The notes under the pieces: generated by a model
What the model was told of the DNA's origin: nothing
What the model saw: the letters and a program-made list of their open reading frames with translations, nothing else
Database searches by the model: none
Program-made: the position numbers and the translations under genes
Assembly (NCBI GenBank): GCA_003508835.1
Contig: PUFA01000066.1
Coordinates: forward strand, 5,164,501 to 5,228,500
Length of the DNA stretch: 64,000 nt
Source of the DNA: Eonycteris spelaea
Taxonomy: Eukaryota; Chordata; Mammalia; Chiroptera; Pteropodidae
Reading direction: 5' to 3'
Shown: positions 37,041-58,445 of the stretch, in pieces
How positions within the stretch are numbered: the stretch's first letter is position 1
Layout: the number at the start of each line of letters is the position of its first letter

Positions 37041-38727
37041 CTAAGGGGGAAAAAAGGTTTAAAAAGTGATTAATAAAAAGCCAAATAGAATTTCAGAAAG
37101 ATTTTTATTAAAAAATTATAAAAAAAAAAACAAAGAAATTTAAATGGGTTCCATTTAAGCTTGAATTTTGCAATGAAAGTATCAAGAGACTAAATAAACA
37201 CACGATGCCATAGGACTGTGATGGTAACATAAACCTAACCCTGTTTTAACCAAGAATCAGAATCAGTATCAGTGACAGTAAGTCTGACAAAGCCAACTGC
37301 CACCTCCAAGAAACTATGGTTTAAACCTTACGAAAGGAAAAGGTATGGCATGGACCAGGAGTAGTTAACAAATGACTTAGAATAACCTCCCTCCGTGAGG
37401 ATGCATAAAACATTTACAACGTCACTGGTTCTGCCAACACCTATCGGGTATCAAGGACAGTCCGAGCAGTGGGCCAGACATTGAACGAAGGCCTCTCCTC
37501 CAGCTCGGCTAGTGGCGGAAGTGGACACACAGGCAGGACGGGCAGAAATGGGTCTGACCCACACGTGCAGAGCAGCACGATGGGAAGCCCCTAGCTCCCA
37601 GCGAACGTCTGCAGAAACGACAGGTGACCTGGTCCTGAAGAATCGGAAAGGCCTGGCAAGGAGGGTACAGGAGGAGGTTCCGGGCAGAAGGAAAGGCCAG
37701 CAGAGAAGCCTGGGGGTGGCAGGAGAGGCCAGTGCCGGGCTGGGTATAACTGTGCACAAGCCGGCCTGTCACTAACAGTCTGCCAGTCCGGAGACCTGAA
37801 CATGGCCGGAGGGCCCACGTGGATCCCCGCGGAAACCAGAAGGAGAAACCCGGCCCGAGCCACGCGAAGCCCATCTCCGTATCTAGATCTAGTGGGCACT
37901 CGTCAAGAGACTGCGCCGAGAATACGCGGGGGGAGGGCCTGACAGGACGGGTCAGCTGGGGAGACCCAGAGCTGCTCGTTCAGGGTGTGTCACGTGGGTC
38001 CCATACTCCCTCAGCGCGGCGCTCAGCTGAGAACCCCCGAACCTTCTGGGGTCACTCTCCAGTTAGACACATGTGCCACATGCACCGAAAAGTCACAATA
38101 AACCTTCTACTGCCCCTGTCCTGGTCGCCTCCCCCAACAAAGATGTACAAAGGGCTGAATAAGGTCTTAACGGAGGGTTGGGACACAGGCTCGGGACCAC
38201 GCAGAGCCAGGACAAAAACCAGGCAGAGTGGCATGCTGGCAAGTGACATAATCCCAGAGTCGGCCTCCTCGCTATGAAGTGTGCACAGGGCATCCAGACC
38301 TGGGGCTCAGAACACTTTTTCTGTAAAAGGGCCAGATGGTAAATACTTCCAGCCTTGCAAGCCACACAATCCTGTCACAACTACCCAACTCTGCAGCCGC
38401 AGATAACAGGTAACAGGACACGGCTAGGTGCCAGCGGAACTGTACTGGCAAAACAGGCAGCGAACAATCTGCTAATCTGAGCTACCGCCCCCTAGTGGGG
38501 GAAGGGTTAAATGAGGCCACGGTTAGAAGCCACTTCATTCAATGCCTGGCCGAACGTGAACGCTTAGTAACTTCCAGTTGCTATTCACTGTGTCTAGCCT
38601 GAGCGCGCCCAAGTTTTAAAATGCCTAAAGAGACAAATGAAAATAAGAAGCAATTCTAACTTAAGTTATATTGGATAGATGGTTTATTTTCAACTAAATA
38701 AAATCGATGTATTATATGCATGCTCAC
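37041..38727 (-). other. Predicted 3'UTR intron of ZNF217
   Basis: It lies between donor GTGAGC at 38727 and the acceptor at 37041. It holds a hAT-type transposon remnant (about 38305-38490), given separately. The open frames around 37.45-38.28 kb on both strands overlap one another, have no recognisable domains and look like chance. Confidence 0.55.
38305..38490 (+). mobile_element. Nonautonomous hAT-type DNA transposon remnant
   Basis: The hallmark string CTGTAAAAGGGCCAGATGG is followed by a diverged body and a GGCAAAACAGGC tail. The same family occurs at about 1.1, 6.1 and 23.5 kb. It lies inside the predicted 3'UTR intron. Confidence 0.65.
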
Positions 38728-46902
<8,175 letters not shown>

Positions 46903-49900
46903 CTAGAGGGGTAAAAAAATAGGAACGGTTAGCTGCACAGAGAAGAGGGCGGGCTGGCATGCATGACTCACAGTGGTCGCTTCCATGTGGCGGAGAAGCT
47001 ATCACTTTTAACTAATACGGTGCCATCCTGTCAACGTGCTTGTTAATTAAATCATGAACATTTATCTAATTGGTGCACTTATTAAATCACTAGAACTTCA
47101 TCCAGCTGAGAAACTTACAACATGGTACTTTAATGGTTTAGATCTAAAATGTGAAGTTTCAGGACAAAAGTTGTTAAATTCAGAGGAATACACTTAAAAT
47201 GCACATGTGTATCCTCCATAAACAGCCTCCACAAATCTAAAGACTCTTAAGTTGTGAAAAGCTGATGACAATTAAAGACATCGCTTTAGGTAAAAATTTA
47301 AGACAGAGCTTCGAATTATTATATATAACAAACACATACAAGACACACAAAAACCTCAAAGCACACTGGAAGATTACACATACACGAGTCAGCAACTTAA
47401 GCACAGAAAAACAGGGACCCTTCCTGAAATCCCTGTGCAACAGAAAAACCTCGGAACGGGTCTCATCTTAACCAAGGGTACCTTCAACAAATTTTGGTTC
47501 ACTGGATATTCTAAACTTCAATCCTGCCCAAATCCCAGATCACTTCTGACGACTTCTGCCTTCAACAAGTGTCAGGGAGGGCTTCTTTGTCTTCCTTGTC
47601 CAAACAATAAATAAGGAAGTATGTACACAAAACCCCTCTGTGAATGCACACGTTTAAAATAAAATCCTCAGCACAGCTGGTTCAGCAGAAAATGGATCCT
47701 CCCATTCTCTATCTGCCTTTCGCATTCTGGATTGGCCAGGTGAAAAACAGAGGACCAGTTAGCTCAGCAGGCTCTGATTTATTTAGAAGCTACTGTTCAC
47801 GCTTGAAGAATTAATGTCCAAAGCCAACACCTTCCACCTTTTTACAGTGAACATAGGAAAGGTTTCTAAATAGCCCCACTCTCTAATTGAAGTCAGTTAA
47901 TTCTGCCCAAGAAAACAAAGAGACATGCAAACTACTCCCACCACAGGCAACGTTAAAAGAAAGAAGAAAAAAAAAAACTTTCCTTCTCTCCACTTCCTCA
48001 AAGAGCAAGGGCCTGTAAGCTCAGAAGAAAAGGAAATATTTCTTCCCTTTCTTTACACTCATTAAAAAAAAAGGCTCATGTTCCTTGTTATCTTTAGTTT
48101 TGAATAAACTAGATCTCTAATTTTTTCTAAATAGAACCTTAGATCAAAAGCTAGAGTAAAAAGAAATGTACTGAATGTTTTATCTTAATTTCTTAGTCTT
48201 TTGTTGCAATCCCAACAGAGGATAAACACGTGGACTGCCTACAGGCTTGGTGAGATACAAAAGGACACCAGTGACCCTAGTTCTAGTCCTGGCTAAGTCA
48301 CAACCTTCAAGTTGTCACCCCCACACGCCTCACCTCTCTCCCTACTTAATGCAGATGGTTAAATTATAGAGTTCCAAAATTCTATGGTTCTAATGGCTAG
48401 ATCTACATCTACAGACAGACATAGTCAAAAGAATACTTTACGACTATGCTAATCAAAATATGAAAAGATATTTGGATGTGTGACTGATCATGCAGGTTTC
48501 CATGCAGGCATTCATCCACTCATTCGGCAAATACTGACAGAACGCCAGTGTCCTAAGTAACATGTTAATTCAAGAAATGCACAGCACATTTTCTAGAATT
48601 AGAAAAGTAGTTACCAAACTCTGACAACACTGTCTTCACTGGCCAACAACTCAATGACAAATAGGGAAACAACTCAATGAGTTCAGTTCATTTCAATATG
48701 AATAAAGACTGTCCTTTATTTGAGATCTTTTCTACTTTTTGGTGCCAAAATATCCTTAAAAAATGAAAGTGCAAGTGGCAAATAATAGTATTTTTTTTAA
48801 ATATCCTAATTTGGCAAAATCAGAGTTATCAGAATCAACATCATCTTTGTTTTTTAAGAAATTCGACTAGTCTGTAACATTAACTTTTGGGGAATTACAC
48901 TTTTTTTTAAAAAACCTTTCCCAAAGAGACACCAACCCTGGATTAGACACATGATGTGAATACATCCCTGTTACTTCCCACTCAGCTAGTAAACTATCGT
49001 AAGCTTCTAACACAGGACCTAAAGGAGGCACAGTGGAAACAAATCTTAGGAGAAAGGGCTTCCTTTTGGGAGGGAGGGTGAACATGAGGGGAAGGATGGC
49101 CTGGGCTGGGGAGGCTTCTAGCAAGCCCGGATGGGGAAGAAGACCCTCCCAGGCGAAACTGAAGCACTTCTCCCTCCAGGGAGGCCTCTGACACATTCTG
49201 ATAGTCACTCGCTCAGCCCAACTGTCCCAAGCTCTGGACTACCCTGGGTCACAGCCGTCTTGACTACTCATCCAAGAGATGTGAAAACCCTGGGCCACCC
49301 CTTCAAAGTAAGATTCCCGGAGCACAGACCCTGTCACCTTGTGTGCCACTGCCCCGTGCCCGGGAGCGAGTCCCTGGCACAGTGTTAGGCCCTGGACAAA
49401 CACCTGAAGAAATGAACAAACACTACAGCCAGTCCAGGTGTGCAATCAGTGTCCACATCTCAGGCCACATAACTGATCTCAGGCTGAAATTAACTTGAAT
49501 GTTCATCAAAACGTCCACTTAGCTATCTATGGCTGCCATCTAATTACCATTCTCCACGATTTCAAGAGTGTGATTAAAGAAAAGAACCATTTAATCACTC
49601 CATGAAGTTGACCAGCACGAGCAAGAGCGCATCACTCGGGTTCCGTACTGACCCAGGACAACAAAACATGTGGGCCACGCTAAGGAACTCTGACAGCAAA
49701 TGCCTTCAGCTCCTGCCTTAGAAACCACATGGAGACAGGACACTTGCTTAAACTCTAAATCAGTATCTCCATCACTGAAAACCCAACCTGCCAAACAAAA
49801 ATCTGTAGAGTGATTGTAATAAATACTTTAAAATAATAACGCAACTTATTAAAAATAGACATTCCAGGCTAATTACTACCAATGACCAATCGGCATGTCC

Positions 49901-52900
49901 AACTGTGTGAAGTGTGCGTGGGCGTGCGTGCACACAGCCTTCCCAGAACCCTCAATGCTCCACGCGGAGCACACAGGAACCAGCAGCCCATCGATGACAT
50001 TGCTGATAAAGAAAATTGTCCTGACAAAGAACTGGAGGGGGAAAGAGGACAGTAACCCATCGCCCTCACACTAAGTGCTTTTAGTCTGCAGAGAAGCAAG
50101 CATTCTGAACACACTAAGCTTACTGAGAGGCACTTAGCAAAACGTTTTCCAGTATTTAAAAAAAAAAATTTCTAAACCTTTAGACTCAAGTAAATGAAAT
50201 GACAGCACTTATCCCTCCAGCCACATACCCCAAGACACCTAAAGCAAGAGGTTATTCAGTGCAGCCTTACATTATGAGAAAATACTAGGGTTTGAGTTAC
50301 ATTGTGATTACTTAAATTTACAACATAATTTTTGGAAAAAAGCAGGAACCAAACTGCTATATGACTGCCTGAAATAGAAATCTAATGTTCATTAGGTCAT
50401 TTCTTCTGGTTTTGTTTTTTAAGCAGATACTTACCTGTGAGAGTAAACCTACTGTAAATTCTGTCAATACCTGTAGATCTTAAAATTAGCAAATATTATA
50501 CATATGCAATGCTTAAAGAAAAGCACAGTAATATGTGTTTAAGCATAACAAATTAGGGGTAAATGCCACCACGCTGCCAGTGGCTGTGAACTTTTAAATA
50601 TTGTTCTTCATGTACAAATGTAGTCAAACTATTAACCTTTAGAGACAGCATAGCTCTACTTCAGCTGAGGTCATCTTAACATTTCTTGATAGGAAATATA
50701 CATTACCATAGTGTGAAGCAATAAAATAATCAAAGTCCTCAAAAACTGTCAAAAACACATAAAAATCCTATTTATACGCCATGCAATTTGAGGTATCTAG
50801 CAAATCTTCTAGTTCCCCATCCCCCAGTTACTTAAGTACCCAGTTAAATGATCATTAAAACATTCTACTAAACAAACTGCTACTTGCTGACCAATTCATT
50901 TGTACCCTTTAAACTGCAAAATTTTCTCCAAGATCTGGTTAGGAAACGTAGTTTTCTTTATGTTCCCTTGTATATTTTTCACATACTTTTTCTTAATCTG
51001 ACAGAGAACTCTACACAGTAATTTACAGGAACAATTAAAACCTGTAACTTTAAATTCTTCAGCACTATTTCAAGGAAATCACTAAGAGCACAACGACGAG
51101 CTTAAATGGTCAACCCTGACATCCCTAATACAGCTGTGGATAGATGTTTAAAGTTAAGAGAAAGAAAAGGATTAAAATACTCAAAGTTGAAATTGAGTAT
51201 TACAGCCTAAACTATTTAAAAGCAAATAATGGTTCAAAGGCAAAGTTTGGGAAGCTCCTATAGGAAGGACAAAGTCTCATTTTCTTGAAATTGTATGTAA
51301 GTTCTCAATTCTAAACAGAACTAGAGACCAAGGTAGTACAATAAAAAATATATAAAACTGTAAAATATAAAAACATAAAATAAAAATAAAGTAGTGTATT
51401 TGAATATCCTAATTAAAAACTCTGCCTGATCATTCCAAATCAATTAAAGTTAGTTTAAGGCTCTTACATAAACTTAAAGCATTATCAATTATTATCAGTA
51501 TTATCAATATTAACAGATACTGTGGTCTGTAAACTGGATTTTAAAAATTCCATCTTGACCTAAAAAAGGGAAATGGATAAAAAAATTTTAATTACAGAAT
51601 ATTAAGCATTGCTATCAGTGAATTTCTATTACTATGGCTTAACCAGTACTACCCTAAATATTTTGAAAAGATTTTAGACTAACTACATTAAAAACAGGGA
51701 GTGATTTCAGAGAACTAATAAAATAAACTGTGCTCTCTTTACCTATATTCTTTAACTCTCTATAAAGAAGTATATGCACACAAGTAATTGTACATACACA
51801 GGTACACAAAACTAACTTATACCAACCTATTATACCACACCACTACCCTACACACCTACTTTGCTTTTTCTACAAGGCCAAACGGTGAGTGTTCTCAATT
51901 GTACCCACTTAACTAACTTCAGATTAAATATACACCTTTTAAGGCATGAGATCTTTAGAGACATTTAAATATTCCCCTCCCTATCTTTGTTGAGCAAATA
52001 CTAAAGTTGTATGTCTGGCTCTTTCAAATCACCTGTTTGCTCACAAAATTAAGGGGAAGAAAGTCTCCTTCCAATTAACACAGTCACTGTTTGTTAGGTT
52101 AGATTTACATACTCAAGGACAACAAAAAAAGTATCCACTGATTTAAAAAAAAAAAAAAACACTTCTAGTATTACAGAACTGTTCTACAATTATCCAGATT
52201 TGACACAGGTAGGGAAAATAAAACCAGTATTTCTCCTAATATACTAATTATTCAAGAACAAAACCTACCTGGAGTCTCCATCTCCAGGCCATGTAACTAC
52301 ATTTTTAAATTCAAAAGGTTTTCTAACATTAGAATATAATGAACACCAATACACAAAACAATGTAAGAACCCATTAAAAAACCCCGCATCTGACTCCAGG
52401 ATAAATCTTCTCTGTGGAGGAATATGTCCTTCAGAAACAACTTTGGAAGTAAATAAAGCTTCAGAACAAAAGCTAAGGAATTAAACTAATTCTCTCAGAC
52501 AACTTACTCAGCTGTCTTTTCAGGTTTAGTAATTTTATTTCTCAACTTTATCATAAAATTACCAAACTGACCCCAAATTTCCAGTAACTCAGTTATGTTG
52601 TTACCCTGGGCAGGAAGTAATGAGGATGTTAAGAACAATCGGTCAACAAATGTTCGAATGTAAAGTTTTCTAATGAGCTTTCCAATGTTAGGCACACAAG
52701 GGCAACTGGTGGTGGCAGCTGGCTGGCAGGGGCTGTCCCATTTATCTGGAAAATAGATTTATTTATACAAGAATCGAGCTTGCTCATCACGAGCTGCAGA
52801 TTTTAGGAAAGATGGTCCCTGTACTCTCACTTCCTCAAAGTCAGAGTCCCATCTGCCCTCATGGTCTCGCTTCAAAATCTTTTACCCCCCACGTTCCACC

Positions 52901-55900
52901 AGCAGCAAGTCGCATGTGTTTAGGGAAAAAAGAATCCAAATAACCTTCTTCCTTAAAAGCCAGCATTTCAGTCAGGTTGTTTTACTGTACCTAACATGAG
53001 CCCACTGAGTTAGAGAGATCAAGCTTCCCTCACCCAAATTTAAGAAATTTCCTGTTTTCTTTGTGTAACTCATTCTTTCTTCCATGTGCACTTAGTCAAT
53101 TCCCCTCCCTCCAAAGCATGGAGATGAGGTGTACAAATCCAGCCTCTTCCCACCGGCCCAGGTTTCATTTACATGCTGCAAGTAAACCCTTCACTCTTTG
53201 GAATATGTAATATGACTATGATTCCTTTAATGCTTGTTCTTGTTCTGTAAACACTTCCAGGTTTTTATTTTGCAATACCTCAGTAATTTGAAAACTATTC
53301 TGTATATCCCAATTGCAATTATTTAATTTAAAATCTCATTACATTTATTTTGTTCTATTGGAATGCCCATCAGTATCTAGAACTGTCTCGTGTTTTTATC
53401 CCTACTGTATAATTTCAAGGCATGGAGACACCTAGCCATTGTTTAGTACCCTGGATTCACCTTTCCACTTTACTTACTAACCGTACTGCTACAGAATTAA
53501 ACTGAAATAGGGAATTAGGAATAAAGAATTTAAAATAAGTCATACCCAGCAACCTCAAAAACCGTAACTCCCAGGCCACACTGGCACCCATGAGATGGAA
53601 CAATCAGAACTGGAATTTTTTTTAAAAAACAAATGGAAACTAAGCTTCATGTAGAACATAAAAGAGGACCAATCATTACAGTCCTAAGAGTCAGATAAAA
53701 GCATATCCTTTTTTAAGTAGATTGTAAGCAGTCAAGAGTCATTAAAACTACTCAAAAGTTCTTATCAGGCAATACCATGTTTGTGACAACTTCAAGAAAA
53801 GAATGTAATTTTGTAAAGTGGGAAAACAGCACATCCTTCGGGACCCCTGAGGCTCTCATCAAGCGTTTCAGAGTTAAGAGTGCTCGGGAGTTGGGAAAAG
53901 GCAACCCTGCTGTGTCAAAAACATGCCATTTTGTCATAAATACTGTTAGAAAAGTGATTAGCATTTTTCTGAAATGAGGTGAGGGACTCTGTCTTTGCCA
54001 GGCCATTATACTCCTTAATTATTTCATCAGTTTGTAAGTGACTTGTTGATTAAGTCTCCTTTTCAGATTTCCTCTTTTAAAAGGACCGCTGGAAGCAAAA
54101 ACTGGGGTTACTATTCCCCCCAAGTTCCACTGCCAAAAAAGGAGGCTTATACGAGTATGCAAATCTCCCTCGACCTTAAACCTTAGCAGTAAAGGCAGAG
54201 TCAAAACCTTCCTCCTCCCTCCCCTAGTATGGGGGTGGGGGGGGATCAAGCTATTATCTAAATATACTATTCTTCAGGTTAAGGGGGAAAATATCTTCTA
54301 CAAATTTTATCTAAGTGGTCTATTAGTTCCTTTCTTGATTAAGAAATGAAAAGGAATAATAGGAACCCAAGACAACTGCTAAATTTCCATCTCAGGTTAT
54401 TAAAAAAAAAAAAAAACAGCAAAGGTCAAACTTCACAAGCAACACGGTGTTGCAAAGATAAAGACTGAAAGAAGTAGGACACTAGAGAAAAATCTTGTGG
54501 CCCTCACCTAGAATAGTCTATCTTTCCCCCTACTTCCTCCTCCAGCATGCAAATCAACATGCACAGCTAACAGAGCAGTCTTCCTTCTCACACCAAATAA
54601 TTAAAATTCCAAACAATTGGATAATAAACCCAAACAAGCCGAATACATTATAAGTTTGTGTTGCAGCTATTGGCTTCTGGATTTTTAAATAAGGCACTGC
54701 CTTTAGAATTTAATACTTATATAACTGATTAAAAATGGCAGCAATTGGGGGGGGTGACTTCAACTAAAACGCCAGGATTAACACACACACATATACACAC
54801 AGTAAGTACTACAGTCTTTGGAATACTGAACAAAACAGTATCTAAAATAAATATGACTTCTCAGAAAAAGTCATCTACCATTAAGGACACACCTTAAAAG
54901 TTCTTAGCACACATTAACTAAGCAAGCACAAACTAGTGGTTTGACTGTTACATTTTCAGACAAAAAGCAATTAGATTATATTACTCTGCACTTGTCACTA
55001 TAGAGACTGAGGGCTTTTGAGAAAACTCTAGATTCCTAATTCCCAAAATATTAATAAAATTTAGTATTTGAAGTCTTATTTGATATCAAGGCAGTCCATC
55101 CATTCCAGGGGGGGGAAAAGTATAGTAAACATTTTCAATTGACTTGACACAGAGAAAAGAGAAGGTGAAAGGCCTCCTAAGACCCTACCTAGTCGCCAGG
55201 CCTGGCCAGCAGCTGTTGCTCCCCTGCCTTTCTTTTGTTGAGCTTAATCTCATGTCAACTCATTCAACCAACTCAAAAGCGATGAAGACATAATTGAATC
55301 AACCTGAACTAAATCAGACCTAGGCTTCTTAAAACATACAGCTTAATGGTTGCAAACGATCTAGAAAACCGGGAAGCCGGCCAGGCTGTAGTGTGCACGC
55401 TGGCCAATAACACACGACCCCAAACTGGCCGGAGGACCACGACAACCGCCATTTAGTACACGTTCAGGAATGTTCAACGCTTCAAGCCCTACAGGCTGAC
55501 TCGGAAATACAAATTGAGGCTCACGGAATTTCAAAGGGGAATGACACACCAAAGCCTCAAACTCCGATGTGACTTTCCTTTTCTTGGGGGAGAAAAAATA
55601 AACAGGAAAAAAAAAAAGTTTCTGTTGCTCCAAGTGTGAACAGACTACTGGGGTCCCAGAAGTGGCCATTAGTGGCTCTTTACTGCCCCTGGAACTAAAC
55701 CTTGAGGAAAACGCCCCGCCTGCCCACCCCACCCGCGCAAGAATGCGGCTTCCCGTCCTCGGTGGCCCTACCCCAAATCCTAAAATGTGGGTTCCAACCC
55801 GGGACCCTAACCGCCGCGACCCGCGGCGCGCAGGTACCGGCCTCAGCACCTCGCAGGCCGGATCTCGCCGAGGCCGCCCCAAATCCAGTCTCCCGGGCCC

Positions 55901-56940
55901 CCAGCAGCGCTCTCCCCTCCCCTCCCCTTCCCCATCCGTGTCCCTCACATTTGGGGGCCAAATCCAAAGTGAAGAGGGCTCTACATCTGAAAGTGCGCGG
56001 TTCCGCCACTCAGCGCCCGCTGGCAGAAACTTCTCTTTTAAAAAATAATAAAATAATAAATAAGAAAGAAACACTTTTGGACTAACACTTCAATCCGTCC
56101 TGCCCTTTGGAGTTCCTATTCTGCTTCTAGCTGCCTTTGGGTCTCCCACTGGAATTGAGTTGTAAAGATATTCTTTAAGCGTTTAAGGGTTATTTTTTAA
56201 GTTTTTAAAAATCTTTCAAATTAAAAGGGAGATTAAAAATTTTTTTAAAAAGCCTAATCACAGATCCAGGAAACGCAGCGCCCGTTCACCGCCTGCTCGG
56301 AGATGGGCAGACCACCAGGACTCCCGGGACGGCCGTGGGGGTGCCCGGGGGCTCGCTGGGGTGCGCATCGGGGTCCGCGACCAGGCCAGGCCCCTCCCCC
56401 GGCCCCTATCGACTCGCCCTCGCCCGGCCCGTGTGGACGGTCCCGGCCATTGTTTGCGGGGGACGCCTGTTAGGACGCATTGTTTTGGCTGTTTCCAACT
56501 TGCTCCGGCCCCCGCCCCCCCCACAACCGAGTCGGCAAGCCGGGAGACCTGCCCGGCAGAGCCACCCAACTTTTCAGGAACAGCCCCCACGCGCCCACGC
56601 TCGCAGCCCCCGGGCTCCCTCCGGCCATCCCCTGGCTCCAGACCCGGGGAAGGGGGACTCCCCCACCCGCAAGCCATCGCGACTTATTTCCAAGAGTGAG
56701 TGTGACGGTAGAACACTGTACACGCCGGGGGCTCGCCCGACACCTTCTCGCCGGGTGGGGAGGGGGCGCCCTAGAGAAGTGGACTGGAGTAGGAATGGGG
56801 GGGCGGGCGGGGCGACCATCCGGGAAAGGGGGCGAGACAACGAGCACCGGAGCCTCGAGAGCGGGCTCGGGGGGACGCCCGAGAGGCGAAGCGGGGCGCC
56901 CCCTGGGGCCCGGCGCGGGCGGGGGACGCGCCCCCTTTAC
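46903..56940 (-). other. ZNF217 intron 1 (about 10 kb, repeat-poor)
   Basis: It spans from the exon 1 donor CCGCAG|GTAAAG to the exon 2 acceptor CCCCTCTAG. Apart from an L2-like 3' end near 49330-49420, a short CA/TA tract near 54780-54801 and poly-A or poly-T runs, I recognise almost no transposon, in contrast to the left half of the window. The GC-rich shoulder at 55.7-56.9 kb belongs to the CpG island. Open frames such as the one at 55361-56074 have no domain and lie inside this intron. Confidence 0.7.
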
Positions 56941-57300
56941 CTGCGGCTCCGGCTCCTCGGCCATTTCCTCGCTCGGCGGCGGCCGGGACTGAACTGACAC
57001 CACACGAGCGCGAGCCGAGGTTTGAATGAGGAGGGAGCAGGCGAGGAGGGGAGGGGGCGGGGAAGGCAGGAGGGAGGGGAGGCGACGCGGAGTTTCTCTC
57101 GGCCTTTTGTGCGGACACCTCCCGGATTCCGCGCCCGCACCGGCCCCCCAAAAGAGACGGGGGGCCACCGGGCGAGGGGCGAGGCCATCCCCCCACAGCG
57201 CCTCAGGGCCTTGCGCCTTGAACACCCCCCCAAAAGAAGCGCCCCCGCCCCCACCCCACCCCCGCCCGGAGGATTTGGGGGCCGGGCTCACCTCGCGGCG
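56941..57300 (-). other. ZNF217: ZNF217 noncoding first exon region (5' end uncertain)
   Basis: A donor CCGCAG|GTAAAG ends at 56941. Just before it, ATG 56964-56962 sits in a strong context (G at -3, G at +4) and encodes MAEEPEPQ to the exon end. Spliced directly to exon 2, this frame reads 17 more codons and stops at 46851-46849, so it would be a 25-residue upstream ORF, not the main protein. A second consensus donor, GCGAG|GTGAGC (last exon base 57292), could end an alternative first exon. The transcription start cannot be placed from sequence alone. Confidence 0.6.
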
Positions 57301-57558
57301 CGGGGCTAAGGTGAGCGGGGCGGGGGTGCGCACGGGGGGCAAAGGCGCGGGCGCCCCCTACTCGTCCGCGCGGGGACAGTGCAGGCGCGGGGGTCCCTAG
57401 AAGCCGCGGGGCGCGGCGCGTCCGGCGCTCGGGGACTGTTGGGTCAGAAAGTGCTCTGGGAGCAGCTGTTGCGCCCTCCCGCGGCTCGGCCGCTCGGAAA
57501 CGCCCCGCCTCCTGCCTTCACCGGCCGCGCGGCCCCGCCCGAGGCCCCGCCCCTAGAC

Positions 57559-57564
57559 CACGTG
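57559..57564. promoter_or_regulatory. E-box CACGTG
   Basis: The palindromic CACGTG followed by AC (CACGTGAC), 5' of the gene within the CpG island, is the class of site bound by USF, MITF/TFE and MYC/MAX factors. Function is inferred from sequence and position only. Confidence 0.5.
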
Positions 57565-57890
57565 ACCCGCGCAGGCGCGCCCCCGCCCCGCCCACCGCCG
57601 CGGACTCCGCCCCCGGCACGCGAGCGAGCAAACGAGCGCGCGCACTCCCTGCTCTCGACCGGGAGATTCCCGCGCACGCGCGCGCCTTTCACCGCCCCCA
57701 CGTCCCCCGCCTCCCGCCATCCGGCTTAACGTGGTCCGCGCGCGCCCGGCGGTTCCAGTGACAGGTACGCGGGGAGGGGGCCACGAGGGCAGCGCGCAGG
57801 CGCAGATCCAGGCCTCTGCCTCGCCGCTCCCCCTCCCTTGCAAGGTGTGCCCCGGCGAGGGAGGGGCTGTTAGCCCGAACTCCTGGGTCA

Positions 57891-58445
57891 TCCAGAATTA
57901 GCAACAAAAAAGCTTTTACACCCATTTGGGTAGGTTAAAACGCAAATGTGCACAAACACTTAGTCAAATTTCCTTCAAGTATAAAAAAGGTTGATGAAAT
58001 AATACGATTAAAATGGTTTTTTTTAAATTAGTATCTTCATGAAGCTATCCTTTAATTTCTGTTATTTTTCTGAGAGGGCCGGGCTTTCGCTATTATAATT
58101 TGAGATTTCTAAACTTGGCCTAGGTTCCAAGAATCCACTTGGCTTTTATAGAAATCCACGTGGATGAAACTGGGCTTAAACTGGGAACCAAAAGAAAGAA
58201 AAAAACTAGCCTTTTCCCCTCCTCGTCACGCCCAACTCATTTAAAGCATTTCCCTACTGTTCTTGCTCAGAAAAAAAAAAAAAAAAAAGGTTATGATTCC
58301 GAGGACTGATTTGATTTCCCCCATTTTAAGTAAGCTCCAAGGAGGAAACATAGAAGCAACAAATCACATCCACTAAGTTTTCTACCCCAAGATGCAAACG
58401 AATGCAAATGTAAACAGAGCTATGCAAGTCACCACAAACAAAATA
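57891..58445. other. Upstream flank, no gene recognised
   Basis: AT-rich unique DNA beginning sharply at the CpG island edge; poly-A run at 58271-58288. Confidence 0.6.

Larger units (their letters stand above)
56270..57890. promoter_or_regulatory. CpG-island promoter of ZNF217
   Basis: About 1.6 kb is very GC-rich with dense CpG, abruptly bounded by AT-rich DNA at about 56.2 and 57.9 kb. It contains many CCCCGCCC-type GC boxes (for example 57490-57610), an E-box CACGTG at 57559-57564, and alternating GCGCAGGCGC and CGCGCACGCGCG strings near 57568, 57670 and 57790 that resemble NRF1 sites. No TATA box is evident. It covers the first exon and is the expected promoter. A donor-like AAG|GTGAGC on the plus strand after 57310 hints at divergent transcription. 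Confidence 0.85.

Noticed and set aside
55361..56074. 237-residue minus-strand open frame in intron 1
   Set aside because: No domain, overlapping open frames on the other strand, and it lies between exons 1 and 2 without supporting splice sites.
56470..57342. 290-residue open frame on the minus strand in the CpG island
   Set aside because: Composition is Pro/Arg/Gly-rich, as expected for GC-rich noncoding DNA, several other frames are open over the same bases, and a good splice donor at 56940 interrupts it. Only the short ATG-to-donor part is kept, as a uORF.
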